A stretch of DNA of 64,000 nucleotides from Paragonimus skrjabini miyazakii (GCA_014338405.1 JTDE01000708.1:155494-219493), one strand, 5' to 3'; numbered from the stretch's first letter, positions 1 to 13,399 are shown. The notes: generated by a model not told the origin, from the letters alone. Numbers and translations: made by a program.

Positions 1-3000
1 ACCGTTCCAGTCCAATCACATAGCACTTCTCTGTCCGGTTTAAATCAATAACGTCAGTAAACTTGCTGTCCGATGTTCCGTGTACTGATAAGTAGTCAGG
101 GGTTTGATTTTTATATACTTAACAGCATCATCAAACTGTAAATGATTAATAGGCTGCCGAATTCAATAACTTTCGACTTACCACAGTGTAAAAAGACAAA
201 TATAATTTTCGTTAGCTTTGCACAAAATCATCACGTAAAAGAAGTCTGTCAGACGTTCAACTAACCAAAATATTTGGTTAATAGATGTGCAATAATATTT
301 TGTCCTACGAATATAAAGTGAAGCATACTTGTCAACAAACGTTAGCCAACATCTTGGATAACCAGCCCCTTTTCACAGCTTCAGAACACTCCCGGGCTTC
401 TCGAGGTGATAGCTGTATAAGTCGCACGTTTTTTCTCTCCAGCTTGATCTCCGAGAATCGTAGGTTTGCGTGCCACATGGTCATATTTATTTGTCATAGC
501 AAGAACCCGAGTGGTTCGTTCGTTCTATGAGATCAGTCCTATTTTTGCTTTGCCATACTTATTATGCATTGCCAAAAAATTTCCAACCAACATCACAAAT
601 CGATGAGAAAGTGAGAACGCACGTTATCCACTTGTTCATCAAGCACAAACAGACTTAATTATAACTGATAAGTAAAGCTTGATGTTAATTTTCGTTAAGG
701 CCTAGTGTTTCGCTTGTGATTTGCATTCTGTCAATCTACTCATAAAATAGATTGATCAAACTGTCAAGAAAATCGATTTTGTTGTTAAGTAACAATTCAA
801 CCCAGTGGATAGTATTATTAGCTAACAGCTTCTTTATCAAGAACCTGTTAACAATGAGTATCCCGAACGCAAAACATATTCCAAGAAAGCCACCCGATAT
901 ATATTACGACTTTATGGCATTGAGAGAACAATCCCCTCCAGATATGGCAAGGAACGAACCGCCTGATCTCTAGTTTTAGCCCCCTCCCCCCATGTGAGGA
1001 ATACATCAAGACAAACCACGCCATCTAAATAAATTGTTAGCTGCCAGTGTCGATGTTTATTTTCATCGGTCTGTCTCCATGTTTTTGGTTACATACGTTT
1101 GTTATTTTCCCTCCACTGAATTTTGTTTCTGTTATTTATAAGTTCTGTGAACTGACAGAAATGATAAAAGTTTTGTTCTTGTATTTTGATTAACAAAAGG
1201 TAGAAATGCCTTCGTACTCTGCACGGTATAGTGGAACCGCTGGTAAAATTGTATGAATTTTCGTATAGTGAGAAGACCTTGCAAATACCCAAATACTAAA
1301 CTGGATAGTACTATATAACTGGAAGAGACTAACGATAATATTCACACGTTATCCAGAATGATTTCCGAAATGTTAGTATGTAGATCGAAATACTACTAAC
1401 GAGATAAGCTTAGAGCATGAATTAATGTTTTTTGCATGTAAAACACTAGCTATTGTTGGTTGATCAACAAAACTTCTCTAATCGCACGTAGTTTCGGGTT
1501 TATATCTCAAACAGTTGTAGTGACGTTTTAGTAGGTTAAGTTTCACAATTGATGACCTCAGTTTTCTCGTTTGGCTATACGTTTGTTTGCAAACTCGCGT
1601 CATTACCTAAATCACCCATCAGTTGACGCAAACGCTGATTCGTTCTGCCTGAGAAAGTATCTTTGTAGTTGCAAGTAATAGATAGTGTGTTACGTACTAA
1701 AGTTCAATGAATTGTATCTTGCATGTGTGAAACGCTCCAAGAATTGAAACCAATTCTTCGACTCAGCTTTTCCATCCTTTCCCTTCAATCGATGATGCAA
1801 CGAGCACTATTATATACCATCATACTAATTTCTAGTAAACAGTAAGCAGGATAATATCGAAATACAAACGTCCAACAACACATATTCTAGTTTTTCCAAT
1901 GAACTGGATATAGTAAATTGATCGTGTTCAGTGAACGGAGTCACGCAGTTAAAGTACAACAAATTAGCAACAATAGGCATACTCGTAATCAACTGAAATA
2001 GGTGTACTGTGCATGTCGCGGATTGCGTATGGCTTCTGAGCACTTAGACGTTTTATTGGTTTATGTTGTTCGCCCGGTGAGACCGAATAAGTATGGTGTT
2101 GTGAAAAACCATTTAGTTTTTAAAACCTAAATAACTTGGTGGAAGTTTATATGTGAATTAATTTTTAGATAGCAACGTCGTCTACTTACACCCGACTAAG
2201 TAGAGTAGTGGGTCACAAACACATTTATGGATAAGTTTCTTAGTCCCTATGTTTAGTTACCTCGTTAGTATTGCTAGCCTGTGTGATGTCTGCAGTTAAA
2301 AAGGAGAAACAACTGGTTTTGGCTAACTGTGCAAGTGTAACTATACGATCGAAAGTATACAAAACAGTTTCAAGAAAATATACCCATCTCGTTTGGTTCA
2401 TTGTTTTGTTGATATTCATATGCATCACAGCCTTGTTGGTCATTTGTGATTCTGTCATCATTTCAGTTGCTTCGAAGCTACTGAGGCGGCTTCCTTCACC
2501 AGAACAGTCTTCAGGGTGGATTGTCTATTTGATCAGCTGAGAAAAACGAAGTAATCTGGTTATAACGTTTACTATTTATGGAGCGGATGTGTTCATATCC
2601 CGTTAGCCAATATGGAAGAGTGGACAAACATCAGCTTACGCGATTCATCAGTCGATTTGTGATAATTCCCATTCAATTAGGCTCACTTAATTATCACTTC
2701 CGGAAAATTATCAGACAGACAAGTTGATTACTACAACCACGGGACAATCATAAACCGGTCAGTTGTTGCACCTGGGTATGAATGGGTTTGCATGTGTGGA
2801 CTTCCTCTGCAATTGTAGTAGGCAAGCCTGTCATGCGATACATGCTTTCGTGCGCGCAACCCTTGTGTCGTATGGGTGAATGTGTTCGCTTGTGTCTAGG
2901 TTTTATGTTAATCGCAAGCATTTTGAAGCAGACAGTCCTCATGTTACCGTTCCTCGCTGGATATACGATGGTGATTGCCTCCATGTATATCCAAGTTGTA

Positions 3001-4094
3001 TCGGCTGAAAGCTGCGAACTGTCATGTACACTGTGTTGCCAAGACGTGCTTGACGGCAGACAGAAATACACTCTACACAGATTCGATTGTGTCAGAGGGT
3101 TTTTGTTCGCTAGCTGTGTTGTATGCTGTCACCGATTTAATGGTTGACGCTGAACATTTCCATCCAGTCAACCTGAAGCTGAATACTGTATCTAGTTTTG
3201 TCAAAGTACAATCAATTCTTTGTGAAAGCACACCTCAAAGAGAATCAGGAAAGTGTTGTATTTCAATGTCTGCTATATTCAATGGTTTCCGGCAGAGAAT
3301 TCATTTATAAACAGTATATAAGTGAGTTAATGTATTTTAGCGAGATTTGGATACAGCTGCCTAAAAGTTGGTATGAACTATTTATGGTCGGACATATTGC
3401 TCTATCTATTATCAAATACTTGCTTTGGAAAAGCAAAGTGTTCGTTAGTTTTATGAGCCTATATTGCGAGAAAACAACAATAAACATATTACTGCATCTA
3501 TACTCTTATCACAACATAAATAAACAACTTTACTTGGGACGTTCTGATTTATGATGATATATGAATCGTTAATAGTTAGTACATACTGTCAACAGCCAAC
3601 TAAGTTTCTGATTGTAATAAAAGCCTGTGAAAGAACGAAATCTTCTTTGTAAACAATAACACGACTTTAAAATTATCCCCCTCCTTGGAGGAATCAGCTA
3701 GTTCGCTTCTTTTGGTTAGTTCAGGTAGCTTCAGTTTTGCCCTTGAGGCAGTAACTATTAGCCATACATTACTGATTACTGTTTTGTCTACGTATTGTTC
3801 GTCAATGTATCGACCCCCCCCCTCCCCCAAGTCGTCACTAATGGATAGATAAACATAAATTAATTATTGAACACAGAGTGATTATGCACCACGCTAGCAC
3901 ACGTGTACTGAGTCCTGTACTAACCAGATCGGATAATGCAGTCTCAATCATTCACGGAATTCCATTTCGAAGTGACTAATCAACCACCCTGAGAGTAAAA
4001 TATATCCCAGTGAGCTATCCTAATTTACTCTGGAAATTTCGACAATAGTTCAAGTAGCTTTCCATGGTTTGGACATTTAGAAAATTCAGATTTC
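1..4094. other. Unassigned intergenic or intronic DNA
   Basis: I recognise no gene or repeat in this stretch, apart from a C-rich run at 3814-3828 and the weak candidate membrane exon near 2296-2520 described in the findings. The reading frames here are short, and their translations show no family motif. Base composition is AT-rich and similar to the long intron of the channel gene further right. Confidence 0.6.
3814..3828 (+). repeat. C-rich homopolymer-like run
   Basis: A run of cytosines broken by a single T lies here on the + strand (G-run on the other strand). It is low-complexity sequence with no associated gene. Confidence 0.8.
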
Positions 4095-4255
4095 ACGCAT
4101 TAACATCTGGTCTCAACACCTCAACCACTTTCGCTTGTGAGTAATGATCAGGTTGCCGGATCGTCTCGATAGAAGACGCAGTTACTGTCTGTTAATTCCA
4201 ATCGATAATCCCGCGATTAGGACTTCCTAGACAGGTCGAAATCTCCGATCTCATT
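4095..4255 (-). repeat. SINE-like family B copy, truncated, inverted arm
   Basis: This segment, read on the - strand, matches the 5' portion of a dispersed repeat here called family B. Other copies are near 19610-20000, 37880-38265 and 12150-12487. It sits head to head with the + strand copy that starts at about 4262, so the shared 5' module forms a perfect 28-bp inverted repeat (4125-4152 against 4276-4303). It lacks the tRNA-like A/B-box part. Confidence 0.65.
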
Positions 4256-4261
4256 AAACCT

Positions 4262-4585
4262 GCTAGGCGATATCGCCTGATCATTACTCACAAGCGAAAG
4301 TGGCTGTGTTCACATATGTTAATTCTATGGTGCCAAATGTGAGGTCGGTGGTGCAGTGGTAAACACGGTTGCCTCATGAATAGCGTGGCCGGAGATCTAG
4401 TCCCGTCAGTGGCGATGATATGCACTACTGACGAGCTCTAATAAGAGCGAAACTCGAGTCTAGTGCTTCTGTTGGTCAAAAGGGGCCGACTGAAAATTCT
4501 ACGGGAATGCAACAGCTGCGATCAATAGTGGGTGATGTTTAAATTAAAATTAACCAAATCCCCGACTATTCATCAGTAAACTACT
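4262..4585 (+). repeat. SINE-like family B copy (tRNA-derived)
   Basis: This is the best-preserved copy of family B. After the 5' module comes a tRNA-like stretch at about 4340-4410: an A-box-like segment (GGTGCAGTGGTAAACACGG) and, about 35 bases further on, a B-box-like segment (GAGATCTAGTCCCG). A family-specific 3' part follows, ending near CCCGACTATTCATCAGTAAA. The same order of blocks recurs in at least five other places on both strands, which is why I treat it as a SINE-like retroposon rather than a tRNA gene. The internal promoter and mobilisation by a LINE are inferred from SINE biology. Confidence 0.65.
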
Positions 4586-6544
4586 TATCAGTAAAGCCGT
4601 TATTCATTAATCAGGAGATTGTTGTCCAAGTAAACTTGAATGAGTCAAAGATAATCTTGGTTGGAATTATTTCAGATCACGTCTGACTATGATAAGCCAA
4701 TAGTTTTGCTACTTCCATTCGTGACGCACAGAGTAAATCCTTGAGCGATAAGGCCCTATAGAAGTTGAAGTAAATTGCTATCGAAGTAAGTAACCAGTAA
4801 ATAAGCCGTTGTAAAGTTAACTGACCAATTCGAGCCACAAGGGTGGTAGATCAAGTTAGATATGGCATCGTACATCTATGCACACTTGAAAATGAAACAA
4901 GATAGCTCTACTGAGAGTCAGAAGATTTTGAGATATCCCGCTTTCCAAAACTCTACATTCTACGACCGTTACGTTAAAGGGGATGACGAGAATGAGACAG
5001 GAAAGGGTGAGCGTGGATACGTTTAAAAGCTTTTACATTTCGTTTAAGCATAAACTTACTGCAATTCACACCCCATATGTTCATGAGACAATGAAGGACT
5101 TTGAAAACGCGTATCATAAATACAATATGATTGTACGTTTTGGTTGCACTAAGTAGGCTGATGAAGTTCATTAACAACTCAGTTTTTATGGTGTGTTTAT
5201 GAAGTAATCTTTGGTAAAATCGTGAAATGTGAACTCACGGTGGTAAAAAGACAAACTAGCGTTATTCGGTGTGTATCCGAATCAATTGGCTTGAATAAAC
5301 CTAATGTGCATAAGCCTTTTTGTGTATTCTTGGGTACCTTCAGTTCAATATGGCAGTGTTCTGGCCTCGTGTGACACTATCACAAACAGATCGAACGAAC
5401 AGACTTAGCACTTTACCCTGTGGTTGACTGTAGCATCGTGGTAGGTCTGGGTTCGATTGGAGTACTCGTACGATGATCAGTTCAATCGGGCGGAATGCCG
5501 CTATGACATAGCAAAGCCAAATTTGTTCGCCTAACCAAGTCGAAAGTCAAGTTGTCCACTATGTCGCCAAGCAAACGAAAGTATGAATTTCGTTGGACTA
5601 AGAAAGAAACAAACGGAGGTGTTCTACATGGCTTGTGGAACAGATGCTACAGTAGCTACATAGAAACACGCCATTAGGCGTTCAAGCGGTAGTACATAGC
5701 ACCTAATTAACAAACTGTTTTATGTGAATGGTTTTGATAAAAATAATGTTTAGGTTTTGCGAATTCGGCCACACCCCTTCTCACTTTTACGCCTCTGAAG
5801 TGAAACTATACTTACTTCTAATCCGTGGTTTTACGATGGTTAAGTTTGCTCGTCGGTCAACTGCTTTTGGTTGTCGGTAATGCTGACAAACTACTGGTTA
5901 TAATAGCAGATCTTTCATCGAGATACTCGCCTAATAGTTCACATACAGCTTTTTAAGTAACCGCTCGTGTGCTTGAAAATTAATTTCCTTCTAGACAATA
6001 TATTAACAAAAGTTCGGTCAGTTCGTTTTTTGTCTCATTTGCCTCTACAACCACATCTCGAAAACAGTTCAACTAAAACTAATCTTCTATCTCGATGTGA
6101 CTTCAACATGAAAAGACAAACTTTTTAGCAGGTCAGCAAATCATCAACCTCTTGTAAACGTGCCATTTGTGATTAAGGTTGGGTTACAACACTGAGGGGT
6201 TTTTCACAGACTGATTAAAATTCTAACCATTATTTTACCCAAGTAGTAGCAGTCTGTTGTCACAGGATGAAAAAACCTAGAGGAGAGTATCTTCAGCCAA
6301 AAAACTGCTTTCTCTAGTTACGAATTTGCATAAGAAAATCAGTAAATCTGTCTTTACCAATAGTAATATCGTTTCTTGTATTTTCAAAAGTTGTGACAAA
6401 AAACAGCGCCATAAGGCAAAACGTACTTAGACGGACCAAGGCAATAAATTAAATTCTTGCGCATAATGTTCTGTAAGGCCACTAGAATATTGTCTACTTA
6501 ATTTCGGTCTCCTGCTTCTGAATCGATTGGTCAGTCATCCAACA
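4586..6544. other. Unassigned DNA
   Basis: No coding or repeat match was recognised. A short segment near 5420-5465 has a tRNA-like sequence (GGTCTGGGTTCGATTGG resembles a B box) but no second copy was noticed in the window and no cloverleaf could be built by eye. Confidence 0.5.
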
Positions 6545-7440
6545 GAATTGACCCGGCCAGGTTGAACATCAGCATGGACTCAATCCCGTGCATATCTACT
6601 CAGTGAAGTACCTCAGTGTTGGGAACAATCCTCGACCAGCGAACGCACGAAATTTGCTTCAGACACTCTTGATAGAAACACCTCAGCTAACGCACATTTC
6701 ATTGTTACAGCACCTAGGTTTCATACCTGCACACATTTTGATGACACAATTACGTGGAACATTTTTTGCCCACTTCAGGTTGCGGTTTTGCCAGATCTAT
6801 TTTGAGATGTTTGAGAGTGACGCTAACAGTAGACATACGGAATCGCAAACCCCGCGGACCGTGGACAGATCGATCAACAGCTTACTACCCAGTTAGTCGA
6901 CTTCTGGATGGCTGTTTACAAAGTCACTGTCTGCGCAATATTCCGTATAGGCACAGCGCCTTCATTCGGAGAGGTCTGAGAACAAAACAGTGTGGTACTC
7001 TGTAGTCATTGGTTTTCGATTTTCTTCACTATGAGTAAATCAAATGTTATGTTCTATTGACAATAATATCGGAACGGACCAATTAAACAGCAGCTATGTA
7101 GTATCGTCAACTATTTGTGTTACTCCATCTGAACACTGTCCTCCTAGTTCCGAAGAACTACTGTTTATATTGCAATCAGATGTACACCAAATTGTGCTGG
7201 GGCTGAGAAATAATCCTATTTCAAGCCCGTGACTGTTTCGAAATCACTGGATTTCCATCCACACGAATGCATTGCTGTCTTTATACTTACAAGTAACATT
7301 TTAATCGATTTATCAATCTTGTTTGGCATACATATCTGCTCAACAAAGTTGGCTAGCTTGTCAAAACTAAGCATCAGCTCAGGACACAGAGTGAAACGGG
7401 AGCAATCTAGTAATCGAGTCCTCCACCAGCACACAGAGTA
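6545..7440 (-). pseudogene. Decayed LINE (reverse transcriptase and C-terminal fragments)
   Basis: Two stretches of one old LINE copy lie in - orientation. At 7190-7440 the - strand encodes an RT segment containing SSDFETVTGLK, equivalent to CDDFDIVTGEK in the better LINE at 45-48 kb. At 6545-6690 it encodes SRIVPNTEVLH and IESMLMFNLAG, equivalent to SDMVPNTEILW and MEALLTLNQLR in that LINE. The order is the same and the spacing is similar (about 525 bp here against about 640 bp there), so they are probably one insertion. The middle part, which would hold the catalytic YADD block, has decayed beyond recognition by eye. Stops and shifts make it non-functional. Confidence 0.7.
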
Positions 7441-7760
7441 GTGAGGCATCGTGACGCTTTACAATTCGTGCGCATGCACTGTTCTAGCTTAACCAGAAAC
7501 AAACACCGGATTGGGTAAGTTTATTCCGTATTGATCAGCTTATGTTAATGTAACCCCAATAGGAAGTCGTGAACAGTATATCAAGTTGTCAGTATTAAGT
7601 GGCCTTTTGCATGCCTACACCTGCTAGTGTATAGTCTTTGAAAATTCTCTCATTCTGTGCCCAAATCAAGCATGTACGTGGTTCGACACCATCCTGTACA
7701 ACCGAGATGTTACAGTAGTATGAGGTCAGCATAAAAGAAGATGTTTGTTAAAATTACTTA

Positions 7761-8154
7761 NNNNNNNNNNNNNNNNNNNNNNNNNNNNNNNNNNNNNNNN
7801 NNNNNNNNNNNNNNNNNNNNNNNNNNNNNNNNNNNNNNNNNNNNNNNNNNNNNNNNNNNNNNNNNNNNNNNNNNNNNNNNNNNNNNNNNNNNNNNNNNNN
7901 NNNNNNNNNNNNNNNNNNNNNNNNNNNNNNNNNNNNNNNNNNNNNNNNNNNNNNNNNNNNNNNNNNNNNNNNNNNNNNNNNNNNNNNNNNNNNNNNNNNN
8001 NNNNNNNNNNNNNNNNNNNNNNNNNNNNNNNNNNNNNNNNNNNNNNNNNNNNNNNNNNNNNNNNNNNNNNNNNNNNNNNNNNNNNNNNNNNNNNNNNNNN
8101 NNNNNNNNNNNNNNNNNNNNNNNNNNNNNNNNNNNNNNNNNNNNNNNNNNNNNN
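7761..8154. other. Assembly gap (394 N)
   Basis: The bases are all N. Any reading frame that spans this interval is an artefact. Confidence 1.
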
Positions 8155-10540
8155 GTAGATCAATTTATCTCATGACATGGTGAAGAAAGATCTGGATAGC
8201 AAAGAACCATTCATCCGGAAGGAGACGCTTGCACTTCTGTGTTCAGGACAATTAGGTTTTCATACTTGCATTGAAGGTAGTCAGAGTGAATGGGACAATG
8301 GAATTTGTAATAGGTGTGCTATCACAGATATGTGGTTCAGTGTTATCGACTCACATTTGCTGCCTTGAACTACAGAAATGTGCTACTGGTTCTTGCGGGA
8401 CAATGCCGTCGAGCTCCATCGTATTAGATTGATGAAACAGTTCAGAGTTAGCAACAAACTTCAGTTCTTTTTCTGATCATTGCGCTTACCATATCTAAGC
8501 CCAATCGAGAACAATGGCTTCGTTGGCTAGTTGAAGAGTATAAAACAACAGCACATGTCCAGTCTTAGTAGGTCTGACAAATTTCAAAATCGACTTGCCT
8601 TCTGATCACCCATGGCAACAAATTATTGGAAATCGTGACACAAACAATCGAGATGATTATTAAGGCCTTCTGTAGAAACTTGTGCTGCTTATGTTAGTTT
8701 TCGCTTTTTTTATCAAAGAGGGGCAGATCATTCTGATCATGCCGGTAAAAGTCCAGTGTAATGATCAACACTTTTGAAACGTAAATCTTTAAGTAATGGA
8801 AAATCCGTGACTTTAAAAAGTATTCTAGGCAGTGCGTTCCGATGGACGGCAACTTTTGGAGAAGTTTTGGTCTCGGAACAATATATGAACGGGCGTCTAC
8901 ACATCCAAAGCATGGTCATCGACCGATAAACCGATCAGTCGGCTGTATTATAAGAAAATACATCACTCAAATCCTTCCGAAATGCGGCTGCTCGTGTGAT
9001 GACGGCGAATGCTTGAGGTGTGTCAGCAAACGTTCGTGTTGCATATCAAGTCTAGTCATTTTTTAATCTGTAGACCGCCAAGGAAACGTGTTACGGATCT
9101 CAAAGAAAATCGATCAATATTATTATTGTTCATCAGTTAGAACCAACGCATGTGCTCATCAATCTGTTCAGTGGTTCCGAGTCGTTGTAACAAAAACGGT
9201 GATCAGGCGGGTGGACATTACCTAAACTATTCGAGGAGATAACAATTAGGTCAGCCGCTGAGATAATCCTTAATTTTGCTGGCTGATTTGTGACACAAAA
9301 AGCAAACTGCTTGTATATTTATGGCGTCAACACTCCTAACTGTGTTCCCGAAAAATTAACGCCGATTTCTCAATAACAATCTTCCGGGCAACCACTGTAC
9401 ACTGATTGGCTACATGTATCACTTTCACGTAGAAAGCTGAACGATTGACCAGACAATGGTTTTGGTCTGAATTGGTGAAGTCTACCAAGCCTTATGGTGA
9501 GCAGAGTTATTTGCCATAATCGGTGATGCACAAATTAAGTCCTAATGTATATACATCAATCAGGTAATTGAAAAGAGTTCTTTTTACGTCTCCATTACGC
9601 ATAACCACGTTTTATTAGATTACCAGACTAGCTCATTTAATCACACTGCTCAGTCATTCAGATAATGCTGTGTGTTCTTTATCATCGATGACAGTAACAA
9701 TAACGATTAATCCTCTATCAACGCACAGCGGAACAGAAGAACTTAGGCGCAGATTATTCCAATGTGTTCACTTTCGCAGGTTGACTGAGTGATCAGATGA
9801 TTGCGTGCCTAGATATTTAGTTGATTGATTGGCCGGTTAGCTGGTTAGGTATTTGTTGTTAATGTCTAATTGACTGGCGGGCCGATTGGTGTCATGGTTT
9901 AAGTGTCTATATTACAGACAACGCACCGGTAGGTAGAGGGCATGTGAAAACATATGGCGCGCGTTTCGCACACGCAATCTTAATGAATCAACGGAATTTA
10001 GAAGACTGAATTGCGACGGGTAGTTTTTGCAAATCAGCTGAATACCAAATGCGGGCCTAGTCAATCAAAGCACTACTAGAGAATATGAAACATTCAGCAG
10101 TACAGCTACAGTATCCTTTTCTCTGTATCTGAACGAACATGATAAACTTCAGAGTAACCGAGTGGTTTAGATACGCATTAGGACTGTCAAAACACTATCT
10201 GTTTCAGGTGTGTAAATGTGGTTATTATGTTGAAACGGACTGTTCCTGATCTGCCTGTGTAGTGTAAGCCAATTTGATACGAATGATTTCTTGACGTAAG
10301 ATTGAACACGAACCGAATGTCAATGCATCATGTGACTAAATTCAGGTATCAGTGGAAGTTATTAGAGATAATTACTGTCTCTGGTTGCCAACTTGTCTCC
10401 TGAGGCAGCCAATTGTAAAGTAGAGCTGATTCATTCAAAGGCACTTGTTTTTTGTAGTTTGATTGTGCGCGCACTTCTTGCCTGATTCCATGTCATTGTT
10501 AAGAAACTTACTTATCGGCAATACAATTTCAATGCTCATC
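8155..10540. other. Unassigned DNA with a short T/G-rich degenerate repeat
   Basis: No gene was recognised. A T/G-rich, loosely repetitive stretch at about 9815-9900 (TTGATTGATTGG-type units) resembles stretches at 16.2-16.5 and 18.2-18.5 kb. A cysteine-rich 74-codon frame at 8842-9066 has no recognisable family pattern. Confidence 0.5.
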
Positions 10541-10830
10541 GGTGGCGCTGATGGAGTCCAGCGTGAACTGAATAACAAATCTTGTTCGGGCAGTCAGTCT
10601 ACCGGAAACTTTGATGGATTCCATATGAGACAGTAGGTGCGGTGGATAAATGAGACCAAATGTGAAATCTCTGAGCTTCTGGCATGGCTTTGCGCTCCAG
10701 CTAGTAGAACATTAGTCGTGTGTGGACATGCCGTTTCTGTCGCTGGTTCGAATCCAGCCGAATCACAGGTTTTTCTTAGTTGGGTCTCTCCCATATTATC
10801 AGATTCGCCTAACTATTTATCAGTAGTAAA
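10541..10830 (+). repeat. SINE-like family A copy (tRNA-derived)
   Basis: This is a copy of a dispersed family, here called A, of about 290 bp. The order is a 5' unique part, a tRNA-like core, then a 3' part ending near ACTATTTATCAGTAGT. The B-box is intact in this copy (GCTGGTTCGAATCCAGC forms the T-arm), while the A-box region has drifted (GCTCCAGCTAGTAGAACA against GTAGCTCAGCTGGTAGAGC in better copies). Several copies occur on both strands in this window. Confidence 0.75.
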
Positions 10831-11994
10831 ATACAGTGTTCTTTGGAAAACCACTTCCATGAGATGCTTCCTGTCGAGTGGAGTGAAGTTTTTCATATTT
10901 TTTCAAAATCTAGTCTAGCTTAGTTTGCATTACCCTATCGGACAGTTTGAAACTGCTGTTCATCTCTCCCATTCTGCACGGAGTGATGCGGTGCAGATTT
11001 CACCTGTTGCACACAGATGCTGTGTTGAGGCTGTTGTAAAACCTTGAGTATGAAGGAAACTGTGTTGTCGGTAGGATTCGTGTTGGGGCATCCACAGAAT
11101 CGAAAAAGGCAGGTCATAATTTGGTGTTGGAATACTGTGTATGAGTATGGACGATGGACCAGACGCCAGTTTCTAGACGGTGAGCGAAAAATATAAGCAG
11201 ATGAATCTATTCTTCGATTGGATCAAAATAGTCCACATGCATATATTGTCATGGTCATCCTGACCAGCATCATGAGTAGACTTTTTCTCTGAATTTTTTG
11301 ACAGGCTTCATAAGCGTTTAAAAATCGTTCAGTGCCGGAATCAACAATTTTCCCCAGCATCCACCCTTCACAAAAGCCTTCAATTTGGTGAAGATCTCAT
11401 GTAAATCATGCAGTTCTTCGAGTGGCTACTGAGGTATGGTTTAATTACGCGACAGCCCTAGAAAACGCAAACATCGCTTATTTTTAGTTCACTCTTTTTG
11501 GCTATGGAGTGGTTGAAAATATCAGTGACTTTCGAAAGACACCTGATTACTAGAGCGCATTGATCCATCAATTATCTTATCTGGTTGTTTAGATATGATC
11601 GCGTAGCTAGCTGCTGCATATGTTTTATCTACGAGAGAGATTTGATGCTGAGCTAACTAAGAGGAGGGAATCCGATGTATTGACTGTGGTGATAATGATC
11701 CATTTTGCCTAATGAAGCATGCAACTGTAGGTACGTAAAAGCAAGGTTCATTCTTACACTCCCGTTAAACACATGTTGGCTTTCCGTTCTCCCTCCTGAC
11801 AGTGTGAAGAAAGGCTTTTGATCATTGTGAACTTGAAAATATCGTTTCCAGTAGTACTTATGAAGAGTACACACAAAACTCACATTACAAATACAGAAGG
11901 AACCACCACTCTGTCTTTTTCTTCACAATAAATATCTTTCTTCCTTTCACGTTGAAAACAAGTCACACGTGATCCCGGATTTTGCATTCAGACA
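10831..11994. other. Unassigned DNA
   Basis: I see no gene, repeat family or structured element here. Confidence 0.5.
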
Positions 11995-12095
11995 AAACCT
12001 ACGGGAGTGCGAAAGCTGCGACCAAATTTGAGTGATGTTCAGCTTAAAGTCTATCAAATCTACAACTACTGACCGATAAACTTAAATACTGCTCA
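11995..12095 (+). repeat. SINE-like family B, 3' end fragment
   Basis: Only the 3' block of family B is present (ACGGGAGTGCGAAAGCTGCG, then the GTGATGTTCAG block and the CTACTGACCGATAAA-like end). It is followed closely by a second, longer copy in the same orientation. Confidence 0.6.
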
Positions 12096-12149
12096 GTAGG
12101 TTTAATGAAATAGTAGATTTTAACTTGAATGGGAAGTCCCACTCGTGGG

Positions 12150-12487
12150 GTTACCGAAAGGAGTTGACAAGTGGTAACTGATTCTGGTCGGGACGATTCG
12201 GAAAACGTAATCATTGCTAACAAGCGAAAGTGGTTGGATCCCCAGTTATCAAAGTCCGATCGTATTAATATTGAGGTCAACAGAGCAACTGTCAATACGG
12301 TTGTCTTAAGAAAGCATGACCAGGATTCTAATACCGGCTGTTATAAGTATATGCAATACCAACGAGTTTTAACAAGAGAGGAACTCGAGTCTAATGCTTC
12401 TGATCGAAAAGAACTATTTGGAAAGTCTGTGAGAATGAAAAAGTTGCGTTTAGACGTGCGACTTGAAATTAACCAAATCCCAGACTA
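12150..12487 (+). repeat. SINE-like family B copy, diverged
   Basis: The 5' module (AACAAGCGAAAGTGGTTGG), the middle block (GAACTCGAGTCTAATGCTTC) and the 3' block (AAATTAACCAAATCCCAGAC) occur in the family B order. The tRNA-like core has drifted. The 105-codon open frame across it is accidental and should not be called a gene. Confidence 0.65.
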
Positions 12488-13399
12488 ACTTGTGCTCAAT
12501 AGTGAGTCTTGGAAGTTTCTTTGTAAAAAGGCGTACACTACAGCAAATCTCCTTTGAACTCGTGCAGCAGAAAACCTTGATAATGTGACAACACTTCTAG
12601 GTATAACTGGACCCCGACCTAGTCTATAGGTTTTAGAACACCAAAGACTCATCTTATGTGGGCAAAACATTCTTAATAAGATAAGATGCGACATTAACTG
12701 TCTCAGTCCATTAAAGATGTTCGAGTTCTTCAACTTTGACCCATTTCGTACCAAAAAAAATAATTTTGCGAGATGGACCTATTTATCACAATTTTATCAT
12801 TTAGATAACACGCGACATAAACTTTACAAAATTCCTGTACGAAAGCAAAATGTTGCAGAACAAAATACAAAGTCACAAAGCCACGTCAGTCCCACAGTCA
12901 CAATTATGTGTTTTCGCGCACATAATTTTGACAAGCCTACCAATTAGCGAGGCTTCCACAAATAAAAACAATCGATAGCTTCTACCGTGCCCAATCACAT
13001 TAAACATTGAATTTGAATCTACTCTGTGCCGAGTTCCTGACAGATGTTTGGCAATCTGTGGATGAACTCTGTGGGAATGTTTATCGATTCACCTGGTTGG
13101 CATCCACTATTGGTCAGCCACTCGGGACTATGTTCACTTGTTCACATTTATTCTCAGGAAAATTTTTGATAGCAGCGTATTAGTGATATGTTGCTCTTGT
13201 TCCTCATCAATTGTGTTCGGGATACCGGTAGTACGAATTTGATATGGATGTGCTTCCCCAATGTTTCTTCATGGGTACTTGGTGTGAAACTCATGAAATT
13301 CAGGTTGGTTTGGAATTAATCGGGTGCAGAACATGTTCAATAGTCGTGCGTGCAGATTGCACATCCCACGAGAGCAGACGATAGTTTTCATCTAACTCG
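12488..13399. other. Unassigned DNA
   Basis: No gene was recognised. The right-hand half has slightly codon-like composition on the - strand, continuous with the possible reverse-transcriptase fragment at 13400-13563, so some of it may belong to the same old element. Confidence 0.4.

Noticed and set aside
2782..3147. 121-codon + strand frame with Cys and hydrophobic residues
   Set aside because: Overlapped by an open frame of similar length on the other strand, no family motif, and no supporting splice context.
7726..8175. Long open frames across the N gap (also 41432-42302 on several frames)
   Set aside because: They are open only because N has no stop codons. The second set contains real LINE sequence outside the gap, which is annotated separately.
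8842..9066. Cys-rich small protein (CGCSCDDGECLRCVSKRSCC)
   Set aside because: No signal peptide and no known cysteine spacing; one short frame is not enough evidence.
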